Positions 34,507 through 47,159 of a stretch of DNA of 64,000 bases are shown in pieces. The translations under genes were made by a program, and so were the position numbers. The stretch's first letter is position 1. Every line of letters begins with the position of its first letter. Under the pieces are notes generated by a model, which was given only the letters and a program-made list of their open reading frames with translations, did not search any database and was not told where the DNA came from. Origin of the DNA: Metellina segmentata (Eukaryota; Arthropoda; Arachnida; Araneae; Tetragnathidae); the NCBI GenBank assembly GCA_947359465.1, contig OX375877.1:30608407-30672406 (forward strand), given 5' to 3'.

Positions 34507-37500
34507 AGTTTCACATAACTGAAACTCAGTCAACTAAAGGTAGTATATTGTTTTACCTTGGTCTTATTTAAATTCACGAAACTTTCCTGGTGGTCGCGGT
34601 CTGTGGTAGCCTAGTCACATAACTGAAACTCAGTCAACTAAAGGTAGTATATTGTTTTACCTTGGTCTTATTTAAATTCACGAAACTTTCCTGGTGGTCG
34701 CGGTCTGTGGTAGCCTAGTCACATAACTGAAACTCAGTCAACTAAAGGTAGTATATTGTTTTACCTTGGTCTTATTTAAATTCACGAAACTTTCCTGGTG
34801 GTCGCGGTCTGTGGTAGCCTAGTCACATAACTGACAATCAGTCAACTAAAGGTAGTATATTGTTTTACCTTGGTCTTATTTAAATTCACGAAACTTTCCT
34901 GGTGGTCGCGGTCTGTGGTAGCCTAGTCACATAACTGAAACTCAGTCAACTAAAGGTAGTATATTGTTTTACCTTGGTCTTATTTAAATTCACGAAACTT
35001 TCCTGGTGGTCGCGGTCTGTGGTAGCCTAGTCACATAACTGAAACTCAGTCAACTAAAGGTAGTATATTGTTTTACCTTGGTCTTATTTAAATTCACGAA
35101 ACTTTCCTGGTGGTCGCGGTCTGTGGTAGCCTAGTCACATAACTGAAACTCAGTCAACTAAAGGTACTATATTGTTTTACCTTGGTCTTATTTAAATTCA
35201 CGAAACTTTCCTGGTGGTCGCGGTCTGTGGTAGCCTAGTCACATAACTGAAACTCAGTCAACTAAAGGTAGTATATTGTTTTACCTTGGTCTTATTTAAA
35301 TTCACGAAACTTTCCTGGTGGTCGCGGTCTGTGGTAGCCTAGTCACATAACTGAAACTCAGTCAACTAAAGGTAGTATATTGTTTTACCTTGGTCTTATT
35401 TAAATTCACGAAACTTTCCTGGTGGTCGCGGTCTGTGGTAGCCTAGTCACATAACTGAAACTCAGTCAACTAAAGGTAGTATATTGTTTTACCTTGGTCT
35501 TATTTAAATTCACGAAACTTTCCTGGTGGTCGCGGTCTGTGGTAGCCTAGTCACATAACTGAAACTCAGTCAACTAAAGGTAGTATATTGTTTTACCTTG
35601 GTCTTATTTAAATTCACGAAACTTTCCTGGTGGTCGCGGTCTGTGGTAGCCTAGTCACATAACTGAAACTCAGTCAACTAAAGGTAGTATATTGTTTTAC
35701 CTTGGTCTTATTTAAATTCACGAAACTTTCCTGGTGGTCGCGGTCTGTGGTAGCCTAGTCACATAACTGAAACTCAGTCAACTAAAGGTAGTATATTGTT
35801 TTACCTTGGTCTTATTTAAATTCACGAAACTTTCCTGGTGGTCGCGGTCTGTGGTAGCCTAGTCACATAACTGAAACTCAGTCAACTAAAGGTAGTATAT
35901 TGTTTTACCTTGGTCTTATTTAAATTCACGAAACTTTCCTGGTGGTCGCGGTCTGTGGTAGCCTAGTCACATAACTGAAACTCAGTCAACTAAAGGTAGT
36001 ATATTGTTTTACCTTGGTCTTATTTAAATTCACGAAACTTTCCTGGTGGTCGCGGTCTGTGGTAGCCTAGTCACATAACTGAAACTCAGTCAACTAAAGG
36101 TAGTATATTGTTTTACCTTGGTCTTATTTAAATTCACGAAACTTTCCTGGTGGTCGCGGTCTGTGGTAGCCTAGTCACATAACTGAAACTCAGTCAACTA
36201 AAGGTAGTATATTGTTTTACCTTGGTCTTATTTAAATTCACGAAACTTTCCTGGTGGTCGCGGTCTGTGGTAGCCTAGTCACATAACTGAAACTCAGTCA
36301 ACTAAAGGTAGTATATTGTTTTACCTTGGTCTTATTTAAATTCACGAAACTTTCCTGGTGGTCGCGGTCTGTGGTAGCCTAGTCACATAACTGAAACTCA
36401 GTCAACTAAAGGTAGTATATTGTTTTACCTTGGTCTTATTTAAATTCACGAAACTTTCCTGGTGGTCGCGGTCTGTGGTAGCCTAGTCACATAACTGAAA
36501 CTCAGTCAACTAAAGGTAGTATATTGTTTTACCTTGGTCTTATTTAAATTCACGAAACTTTCCTGGTGGTCGCGGTCTGTGGTAGCCTAGTCACATAACT
36601 GAAACTCAGTCAACTAAAGGTAGTATATTGTTTTACCTTGGTCTTATTTAAATTCACGAAACTTTCCTGGTGGTCGCGGTCTGTGGTAGCCTAGTCACAT
36701 AACTGAAACTCAGTCAACTAAAGGTAGTATATTGTTTTACCTTGGTCTTATTTAAATTCACGAAACTTTCCTGGTGGTCGCGGTCTGTGGTAGCCTAGTC
36801 ACATAACTGAAACTCAGTCAACTAAAGGTAGTATATTGTTTTACCTTGGTCTTATTTAAATTCACGAAACTTTCCTGGTGGTCGCGGTCTGTGGTAGCCT
36901 AGTCACATAACTGAAACTCAGTCAACTAAAGGTAGTATATTGTTTTACCTTGGTCTTATTTAAATTCACGAAACTTTCCTGGTGGTCGCGGTCTGTGGTA
37001 GCCTAGTCACATAACTGAAACTCAGTCAACTAAAGGTAGTATATTGTTTTACCTTGGTCTTATTTAAATTCACGAAACTTTCCTGGTGGTCGCGGTCTGT
37101 GGTAGCCTAGTCACATAACTGAAACTCAGTCAACTAAAGGTAGTATATTGTTTTACCTTGGTCTTATTTAAATTCACGAAACTTTCCTGGTGGTCGCGGT
37201 CTGTGGTAGCCTAGTCACATAACTGAAACTCAGTCAACTAAAGGTAGTATATTGTTTTACCTTGGTCTTATTTAAATTCACGAAACTTTCCTGGTGGTCG
37301 CGGTCTGTGGTAGCCTAGTCACATAACTGAAACTCAGTCAACTAAAGGTAGTATATTGTTTTACCTTGGTCTTATTTAAATTCACGAAACTTTCCTGGTG
37401 GTCGCGGTCTGTGGTAGCCTAGTCACATAACTGAAACTCAGTCAACTAAAGGTAGTATATTGTTTTACCTTGGTCTTATTTAAATTCACGAAACTTTCCT

Positions 37501-38250
37501 GGTGGTCGCGGTCTGTGGTAGCCTAGTCACATAACTGAAACTCAGTCAACTAAAGGTAGTATATTGTTTTACCTTGGTCTTATTTAAATTCACGAAACTT
37601 TCCTGGTGGTCGCGGTCTGTGGTAGCCTAGTCACATAACTGAAACTCAGTCAACTAAAGGTAGTATATTGTTTTACCTTGGTCTTATTTAAATTCACGAA
37701 ACTTTCCTGGTGGTCGCGGTCTGTGGTAGCCTAGTCACATAACTGAAACTCAGTCAACTAAAGGTAGTATATTGTTTTACCTTGGTCTTATTTAAATTCA
37801 CGAAACTTTCCTGGTGGTCGCGGTCTGTGGTAGCCTAGTCACATAACTGAAACTCAGTCAACTAAAGGTAGTATATTGTTTTACCTTGGTCTTATTTAAA
37901 TTCACGAAACTTTCCTGGTGGTCGCGGTCTGTGGTAGCCTAGTCACATAACTGAAACTCAGTCAACTAAAGGTAGTATATTGTTTTACCTTGGTCTTATT
38001 TAAATTCACGAAACTTTCCTGGTGGTCGCGGTCTGTGGTAGCCTAGTCACATAACTGAAACTCAGTCAACTAAAGGTAGTATATTGTTTTACCTTGGTCT
38101 TATTTAAATTCACGAAACTTTCCTGGTGGTCGCGGTCTGTGGTAGCCTAGTCACATAACTGAAACTCAGTCAACTAAAGGTAGTATATTGTTTTACCTTG
38201 GTCTTATTTAAATTCACGAAACTTTCCTGGTGGTCGCGGTCTGTGGTAGC
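34507..38250. repeat. 104-bp satellite, about 36 near-identical copies
   Basis: Unit of 104 bp beginning CTAGTCACATAACTGAAACT and ending CGCGGTCTGTGGTAGC. Junctions fall every 104 bp from 34611 to 38251. I noticed only two variants: GACAATCAG for GAAACTCAG near 34834, and GGTACTAT for GGTAGTAT near 35164. The last 12 bases of each unit (GGTAGCCTAGTC) equal the start of the SINE at the right edge (GGTAGCCTGGTC). No frame stays open. Copy number could be distorted by assembly. Confidence 0.97.
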
Positions 38251-38500
38251 CTGGTCCGAAGAGTAACGGATTAGCAAACGGAGAGTTGCGACTTCGAATC
38301 CAAAAAAATTCGTCGTTTATAAAAGATCTGGTGCCCGTTAATTCTGATGTGGCCTAAGTTGTCCTCACATTGGCATGGTGTGTCAGTTCAACCGTGACCT
38401 CGTCTGTGGACCGACCGTGGTTCAAAACTGCGTGGTGTTGCCCTCGGATCGTTCCGGTTTGATCCGGGACCCTTGCCGATAGCCCTAGCTACAGCCAATT
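38244..38500 (+). repeat. tRNA-derived SINE (type B) at the satellite edge
   Basis: Head GGTAGCCTGGTCCGAAGAGT (A box region) and GACTTCGAATCC (B box), then TTGTCCTCACATTGGCATGG and GACCGTGGTTCAAAACTGCG. The 3' part has GATCCGGGACCCTTGCCGAT. Confidence 0.75.
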
Positions 38501-38697
38501 ACCAATATACATATCCAGACCCACCCATGCTCCAATGCGACGTTAATTCAATTACCTACCTATCTCCTGGTGGTTGGCCAGACGAGGTATTTCTTCATTA
38601 GTAAAATAAACAAGGTATTGGTGGACAAGATAACTCGCAATCACGAAAAGAAATTGGCAATATATTGATGATGAGATATCTCAACTTTAGTAAGATA

Positions 38698-39259
38698 CAC
38701 TACCCTACAATAATGGACCGGGAGGCAGAGGATTTACATAAAATCCGACTACTTGTTTGGGTGTGTTTTTCGTGGTACGGCCTGGGACCTTTGCATGTTG
38801 TTCCTGGTCAAGTGAACGCCGACGCTTACATGAACATTTCGGACAATCAGGTTCTTCCTGCGCTCTGGTAATTTTATGGAATGGACGAATGTTACTTCCT
38901 GGACGACAACGTTCCATGTAACGGTGCATCCTCTGTCAAGCAGTGGTATCAAGATATGGATGTCAAACGTCTTTCCTGGCCTGGTCAGAGTCTCGACCTG
39001 AACCCCACAGAATATTTGTGGGACGCGTTGGAGCGACGCTTACGGACCATGGAACTACGTCCGGAATCTGCAGGGTAGCTGGCGACATTCTTGCAGCAGG
39101 AATGGACACCAATACCCATAGCTGTGTGTCAAAACCGTGTTGAAAGTATGCCCAGAAGGGTTGCTAGCGTAATTGAAGCAGGTGGGGGACCATCCCCCTA
39201 TGTATTCGTTCCCTTATACCATCACATCTTGCTGTCCGGTCCATTATTGTAGGGTAGTG
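38698..39259 (+). mobile_element. Deleted Tc1-like element with 24-bp perfect TIRs
   Basis: Starts CACTACCCTACAATAATGGA and ends with its exact inverse (TCCATTATTGTAGGGTAGTG); identity continues through CCGG. Flanked by TA on both sides (38696-38697, 39260-39261), the Tc1/mariner target. At 562 bp it has lost the 5' two-thirds of a full element. Confidence 0.92.
38740..39210 (+). pseudogene. Tc1-like transposase C-terminal half
   Basis: Reads LLVWVCFSWYGLGPLHVVPG and VNADAYMNISDNQVLPALW, a stop, then FYGMDECYFLDDNVPCNGAS with the second catalytic Asp (LDDN). It continues KRLSWPGQSLDLNPTEYLWD, the DLNPIEHLW box with the third catalytic Glu. After another stop come LATFLQQEWTPIPIAVCQNR and MPRRVASVIEAGGGPSPY, the usual C-terminus. 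The paired DNA-binding domain and first catalytic Asp are deleted, so it cannot be active. Confidence 0.9.
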
Positions 39260-39779
39260 TATATCTAATCTTGATGTACGAGATATATCATCGAAAGCTC
39301 TTGCAGGGTTAACACACAATGTAGTAAAGTATGACTCTCAACCGTGAAGAACTTTTTGGCAGACTGAAGTTGCCCAATCTTACCATGTGTTACTACATAA
39401 CAAATTTCCTTATCTGCAGAAATAAATAAATGGGAAATTTCAAAAGAAAACTTTATGCGTACAAAAGGAAAACCCAAACTGCAAACAACGTCAATAGACT
39501 CTCACACCAAAAGCCCATTAACTAATATACATTAAACAACCTAAAAAAATCCCAAATCCTAATTCGGCCTCATAGCAGCATTTCCTGAAATTTCCCAAAC
39601 AAAAAAAATGATTGATTAAGCCTCTAATCAAAAATCCAAACCCTCTGATTAAGTCCCAAAATTTTTGCATCCCCCGATTAATTTTAAGCCTCGTAAAAGC
39701 CCTTCTCAAACCAATTCTGATTTTTTCCACCAACTAAACTCGGTACATTGTTGTTCCTAATAGAAAAAGACCTCTCCCA

Positions 39780-40230
39780 ACAACAAAAACAGGCGATCCT
39801 TTCTATGGTGGTGTCTATCTATCTATTTCGGAGGGGGTCTTTTGCGGCGTTCGAAATTCCTCTGCCCCATCCCAGTGCTGGAGTGGGTGTGCACGGAGCT
39901 AATTAATCTCGCTTGGCGAATCGGTGCTGCCATTCGCAGCAGACTAAATTCCCGAAAACTTAGCGGCGGTCGGCCATTTGCATATTAAGTCGGCTCGTCT
40001 CTAGATATATCATACAACCCCACGGTGCCTGCCTCTGCGTAACGTCACAAGTCGCTAGGGTGGGAGGGGATACTCCGAACTACGAAAGGGAGGGTAGGAT
40101 ACATTATCGCGGTCGTTTGCTCGCAACTGGCGGCCATCTTTGGTCACGGCTGCTGGTCGCTCGTTATTGTATTCGGTGTCAAACGTTTCGTGTTGAAACA
40201 GCATTAAGGACGCATACTTTTCTGCATTAA
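39780..40230. promoter_or_regulatory. Candidate conserved/cis-regulatory block
   Basis: GC-rich and non-repetitive in an AT-rich setting. Contains a perfect octamer ATTTGCAT (39976-39983), AGCTAATTAATC, GCGTAACGTCAC (CRE-like) and GGCGGCCATCTT (YY1-like, CCATCTT). No open frame of note. Could be an enhancer, promoter or untranslated exon; inference only. Confidence 0.25.
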
Positions 40231-40306
40231 AATGCTAGTAGATAATTTAATTTGACGTTCCAGGAATCAGAAATTCAATTATAAACGCAGAAAACAATAT
40301 ATTTGT

Positions 40307-40495
40307 TAACCCTCCAAGGGGTTTTGACGAGATATATCGTTCACCAAAATCTGACCAATGTTGCTAACGACGAAATATCTTGCCATCAAGAGATTGCCGA
40401 TTTTTTCTAGGTGACGAATTAAGATCGAGTAAGTTTTCTTCCATAGACGAGATGTCTCGTAGAGGTTGTCCAACTAAAGGGTTCATAAATAAAGT
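40307..40495. repeat. GAGATATCTYGTCC-type element, locus 4, TTAACCC end
   Basis: Begins TTAACCCTCCAAGGGGTTTT then GACGAGATATATCG, and ends GACGAGATGTCTCGTAGAGG then TTGTCCAACTAAAGGGTT. Inverted ends with TTAACCC would fit a piggyBac-like MITE, but the right end is decayed. Confidence 0.4.
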
Positions 40496-40767
40496 AAACT
40501 TAAAGCTGAATATATTTGACTCTTCAACATGGCACAGGTGTCGACTTTATTTATACATTGGTGGATGGCAACATATGGTGCTATGGTATTTATTCGCCAA
40601 CTTTATCACTTAGTTTTAAATGCTTTTCCTAAAGATACACTACACGGTATCATGGTGTGTAAGTTTGGAGAGTGGGGTGCCAGCTCAGGTGTTGGTTCGT
40701 CATCTGACCGTGGTTAAAAATTACGAAATGTTGTCCTCGTATCTCCCTTCGGGTTTGATCCCGGACG

Positions 40768-41531
40768 CGATTTTCCAAATCCTCACAGATACTACAACAG
40801 GGGGCGGGGCTAACCGTAACGGCCAATGATCGCGAGCGCTGGATAGGAATCTCTTTCACTACGCTAAGGACAACTGAAATACTGTCTGATCCTGTTTGCA
40901 GTGTAATAAATAAAACATGTTAAATAATTTTTATGTTTTCTTCTTTTCTTTTCAGGTCCATGGCTACGGGTGGGTAGAGGTGGGAGCCGAAAATTGTATC
41001 CTTTTATTATATAAGTTAATAATTATATAAGTTAGTGTTTTATGTATGCTTTTTGTTAGATCAGAATGGTCGTAAACCAGGGGTGGATACGACACCATCA
41101 TCCTAAAAGAAAGGGGACGGCAGAGGGGATTGAAAATAACAGTTGGTAGTGAGTTCAGGTGTGGTTCTTAGATTATTTATGTAAAATCAACGGAAGCTTG
41201 GAAAAATATAAAAAGGGTATTAAAAATTAGGAAAAGTTATTTAGAATCAAAAGGAATTTAATTTGGAATTTTTAAAAAATAATTTGGAGGATATAAAAAA
41301 TCTATTTTCTAAAAAATCTACCGCCATATGTGTTTGAACTCGGGAAGTCATCCTCCGCTGCCGACGCCAAACTAAAGGTAGGTGACTTTAGCCATTAGGC
41401 CATCGTTGCTTCACGAAAAGAAGCTCTTTAAAAGAAGACACCATTTTATATTTGATTGATTTCAGTCTCATTGGCCGTTACTGTTAGCCCCGCTCCCTGT
41501 TGTAGTATCTGTGAGGGTTTGGAAAATAGCA
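40768..41531. mobile_element. Mutator-like MITE with about 57-bp TIRs
   Basis: Left TIR runs from ATTTTCCAAATCCTCACAGA through CTACAACAGGGGGCGGGGCT to GGCCAATGA. The right end, inverted, matches with about three mismatches over 57 bp. Flanks TCCCGGACG (40759-40767) and TCCTGGACG (41532-41540) form a 9-bp TSD with one mismatch. Long TIRs and a 9-bp TSD suggest the Mutator superfamily. No coding. Confidence 0.75.
41335..41425 (-). repeat. tRNA-like (SINE head) sequence within the Mutator-like MITE
   Basis: On the minus strand: GATGGCCTAATGGCTAAAGT (A box, TGGCCTAATGG) and CCCGAGTTCAAACACA (B box-like). Acceptor ends do not pair convincingly, so a SINE head or tRNA pseudogene is more likely than a tRNA gene. 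Confidence 0.4.
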
Positions 41532-41739
41532 TCCTGGACGTCACCAATAGCCCATTGTGTTGCTCCAGTGCGATATTATTTAAAATACCGAACTACTTAA
41601 AAGTACACTAAAAGGCACGATACTTTTCATAAGTCTGGTTACAAAAAGCAATGAGAGACCTGGAAAATAGAAATAAGCACTGAAAAAACACCGTGAAACG
41701 AACGCGATTGTTTAGAAGCAAATAATATCCAATCTCTTT

Positions 41740-41850
41740 AAACAAGTGAACCAACCAGTCGCTTTTGAACAAGTGAATGGAATGCAATTGAAGTGGACGC
41801 TCAGAAACCAACTCTATTAACATGACTGAGATATTCCCTTTAATCCATGC
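41740..41850. repeat. Dispersed repeat shared with 11.9 kb
   Basis: CGCTTTTGAACAAGTGAATG and following sequence align with 11895-12000 at roughly 75 percent by eye. Type unknown. Confidence 0.5.
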
Positions 41851-41964
41851 GTTGACTTCACTCGAAATGAGAATTAACACTGTGAAACGAAATGCTGTTT
41901 AATATTTTTGACAATTTTTATTTCATTGGAAGTATGAGCATCGATGCTTAAGCGGTCTCTAGAC

Positions 41965-42729
41965 CAGGGATGATGAATCTATAACCCTTGGTCACACACT
42001 GACCCACGCAGGCTTTTTAAATGACCCACGCGTTGATTTTCATAAACTTATCATCATCATTTCGTCATATACATTAAGAATTTTAATCATTTTATCGAAA
42101 CACTCTTAAAAAATATGAAGAAATACAAGTGTTTATAAAAAACTTAAAAATGAAAAAAAACTTAAAAATGAGGGGGGGGGAGAGAGAAAAAAAAGCATAA
42201 ATGCTTTTTGTAAAATGCTTTACATTTATTGATTATACTTAATGCTGTTTTAAGAATTATACAAAGACCAATTGTGTAGAATATGTAAATTTATAAAATA
42301 CAGATTGAAAATGAAAAGATGTGGTAAATACTAATAATAAAGACATATTTATTCAAGCCCAGTTCATATGATGCTCGTAAAAAGCGCGTTTGGCGAGGTT
42401 AGTGAGGTCCCGCTCTTCAAGGTCGCAAACATAGTAACTTGAATTAGAGGAATAAAAAAACATAATAAACGACAATTTTCACAATTATTAAAGGAAGTTG
42501 AGTGCCAGTATTCAGAGATTTTGACATACAATGTTAGATGACTCAGTTCAGGTCAAGTTCTTAATTGGTTTGTCATTTTATTAGAAGAAATTAAGCTCTT
42601 TTTGAATAAAAAAAAACAATAATTTGATGAATTTTGAAATATAGATTGGTTAAATGTGACCCACGAGCTAGTACTAAAAAAATGATGAACAACATTTGAC
42701 CAACTTCTTAAAAAGGTTCGCCATCCCTG
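41965..42729. mobile_element. hAT element (CAGGGATG type) with TSD
   Basis: Left end CAGGGATGATGAATCT, right end inverted CAGGGATGGCGAACCT. Flanks CTCTAGAC (41957-41964) and CTCTAGAT (42730-42737) give an 8-bp TSD with one mismatch. GACCCACG repeats lie in both subterminal regions. No recognisable transposase; a G8 run sits near 42173. Confidence 0.8.
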
Positions 42730-42904
42730 CTCTAGATGATCAATATTGTCAATGAAGCTCATTGAAGTAACCAATTCATCGTGTAGGAGGCGATTGACGC
42801 GATTGTCATTCGATTGACGAACATTGATAGAAATTTTGACTGACGGACTTTGACGGGGGCCATCGGTGGCGACGATTGATCGTGTAAAACACGTAACTGT
42901 CAAT

Positions 42905-43030
42905 CGTTGGGACAATAGGGTTTTTATTCTCTAGTCCAAGTTTCTATCTTCGCGATCGTTAAAGATAAAATAAATAATTTCATTGAATTTGAAATCTGCG
43001 GAAAATCGTACACCATTTCGATACCTTAAA
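42905..43030. repeat. Fragment homologous to the 27-kb Helitron-like element
   Basis: GAATTTGAAATCTGCGGAAA then CACCATTTCGATACCTTA matches the internal repeat of the element at 27020-27615. Confidence 0.55.
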
Positions 43031-44890
<1,860 letters not shown>

Positions 44891-44898
44891 TCTTATGT

Positions 44899-45051
44899 CC
44901 GCACGTTTTCGCCTTGGTTCAAAATTACGAGGTGTTGTCCTCGGATCTTTCCCTTAAGGGACTGATCCCGGACCGTCGTCAATAGCCCGTTGTGTTGCTC
45001 TAGTACGACGTTAACTAAAATTACCAAATTACCATTACCGCACGTTTTCGC
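44899..45051 (+). repeat. 5'-truncated SINE with perfect 14-bp TSD
   Basis: CCGCACGTTTTCGC at 44899-44912 and 45038-45051. Between them lies the SINE 3' third (AAATTACGAGGTGTTGTCCT, GATCCCGGACCGTCGTCAAT, TTGCTCTAGTACGACGTTAA) with an A/T-rich tail. Fits LINE-driven target-primed insertion. Confidence 0.9.
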
Positions 45052-45539
45052 AATATTTCTACATAAATATCGCTTGCACTTTAATCTATTGAAATAATAT
45101 CGCTTGCATTACTCGTTTCCATATAACTATATCATAATTAAATATCTATTTATTCTACATGCAAACTATTTTTCATGAAAGTATTTAAATAGGTTTCAAA
45201 TATAACCATGGAAAATGTGTTACAAAAGGTTAAGGTTAAAGGTAAAATCTTATAATACCCAAAGGTGAAATTAATTATACATTGATTCTCTCCTTGATTA
45301 GACATAAAATATCGAACAAGGAGACAAAAATAACCAATAATGTTTAGAGAATATAATCTTGAAATTAACTCAAAATTATAAGATGTTTATGTTAAAATGG
45401 TTTCTCGAAATTATATTTTAATAACTTTCTTCTTTTTAGAACGCTTACAAAATTTACATTTGTATAAAGAATGTATTAAAATCATTCCATACTCAAAAGT
45501 AATAGAATGTAGAAAGTAAACTCTCAATTTTATGTAACA
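45052..45539. other. AT-rich DNA, nothing recognised
   Basis: No gene or transposon end identified. Confidence 0.4.
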
Positions 45540-47157
45540 CTAGCAAAATACCCGACCTTACTCGGTTTGAATTCGTTTACTCTAGATTGAAGAGATAATC
45601 AAAATATATAATGACTTACGTTTTTTGTAGAGTAAAAATTTATTTTAACACCTTTCGCCATCTTTATATTTTCTACAACTTACTTTGGACACAAATCCTA
45701 CACATGCATATCCATTCATGTAATACATTTCACATACATCGCACAATTGCTGTATGACAAAGCTCAAAAAGACGAAAGGTGATACTAAGGTTACTACTAT
45801 AAAAGACGATTTATAGGAAGATTTGGAATTCCCTTTCTTAAGTTGTTTTCATGTGCAACTCAATTAATTAAAATTACGATTTACGGCGAGTGCTCTCGCA
45901 CTCATAGTCAACAAAACAATATTTTTTTACCTGTGGCACTCTTGCCTCCGGTATGCGACATTGTGAAATTTTGCAATCTTCTCCTGTCATTATTGCAACG
46001 AATTTTTTAATGTTGTAAAAAGATCCAGTTTGGATTAATAAACATTATTATTCTTTAAATAACGGCATTATTCTTTCAATAACGGCATTATTCTTTAAAT
46101 AACGGCATTATTCTTTAAATAACGGCATTATTCTTTCAATAATGGCATAACTACACTTAAAATTTACTTAAAATTTATACTGACTTACCTAACATTTTTA
46201 AGTCTAATACTTTGTGGTGCTGTTGCGTGTGATGAGAAGGAAAACACATTTATTAAAATAATAAATATTTAAAACAGGAAACAGCAAAGTAAAACAAAAT
46301 AAAAGATGTCGCAAAAAAATTGTTCTAAACATCTTAATTTGTTATTCAATTTTATCTCTTGATCTCGCACAGTTGCCACAACTTACAACTAAAAGTGTAC
46401 AAAATTTAGAAATGTGAAATGAATTCAGAGCGAAAGAACCAGAAAAAATATCACTGCTCGCGCGATCTTGTTCTTTCTCGTTTCATTGAAAAATATCGTC
46501 TGTCCCAAATATTCGGAAATCGTTTTCATTGCGCAAAGAATAAAAATAAGACTCGAAATAAATGAAGTATAAGAGATGAAATTCCATAAAAAAAAAATAA
46601 TTTTTTGAAGAATAATTACTTTTTCAGCAGTACTGGTAAAGCAATCGAAGTAATCGTAATATTCAATAGACATTCCAATTTTTCCAAAACTACTAAATTA
46701 TGGTTGATTTAAGTATACTTACTCAGGTGTTTTAGCATGAAACTCGTCTAAATATAACAATAAAGAAATGTTTAATATTGCATTCACTAAATTATTAGAT
46801 AATGTATAAAATAAAATACAATGCAATCAAATATCTGGAATACAATTCATGTGATGCTTACACAAACACACAAACACAAAATCGAGCATAGAACAAAAAG
46901 ACGGACAGACAGACTTTCGCAACCAATTCCACTCACTAAATCAAGATAAGTACTCTCTGTATGCAAATTTCCATGAAAATATCTTAAACCGCGTGGACGT
47001 GTATAGGGCACAACATACATACAGACAGACAGACAGACAGACACCAAACGAGAAAAAGGCGGATTCGGCATCAGAAGGGTCCAAAACGGATAGAAAACTT
47101 GAAATGCGTCGAAAATATTGAATGTACAAACAAACACTCCATTCTTATTTATATAGA
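45540..47157 (-). mobile_element. 1.6-kb Helitron-like element, reversed
   Basis: On the minus strand it starts TCTATATAAATAAGAATGGA after a host A (complement of 47158) and ends AAACCGAGTAAGGTCGGGTA then TTTTGCTAG (45540-45543), followed by a host T. A CCGA/TCGG stem precedes CTAG. The start region shares GGAGTGTTTGTTTGT with the 27-kb element (GGAAGTGTTTGTTTGTCTGT). Contains a (CAGA)n run at about 47022-47042 and a 20-bp tandem repeat. No Rep/helicase motif was recognised, so non-autonomous. Confidence 0.6.
46041..46150. repeat. 20-bp tandem repeat
   Basis: About five copies of AACGGCATTATTCTTTAAAT, two with TTTCAAT. Confidence 0.9.
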
Positions 47158-47159
47158 TG

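Larger units (their letters stand above)
38570..39300. repeat. GAGATATCTYGTCC-type minisatellite, locus 3, split by Tc1-like element
   Basis: Left part 38570-38697 (GTGGACAAGATAACTCGCAA, GATGATGAGATATCTCAAC) and right part 39260-39300 (CTTGATGTACGAGATATATC) surround the Tc1-like element. Confidence 0.5.
40655..41595 (+). repeat. SINE fragment split by a Mutator-like MITE
   Basis: SINE body at 40655-40767 (AAGTTTGGAGAGTGGGGTGC, GTTTGATCCCGGACG) resumes at 41541 (TCACCAATAGCCCATTGTGT). Confidence 0.75.

Noticed and set aside
34507..38250. CRISPR or gene cluster
   Set aside because: The whole 104-bp unit repeats without spacers; it is a satellite.
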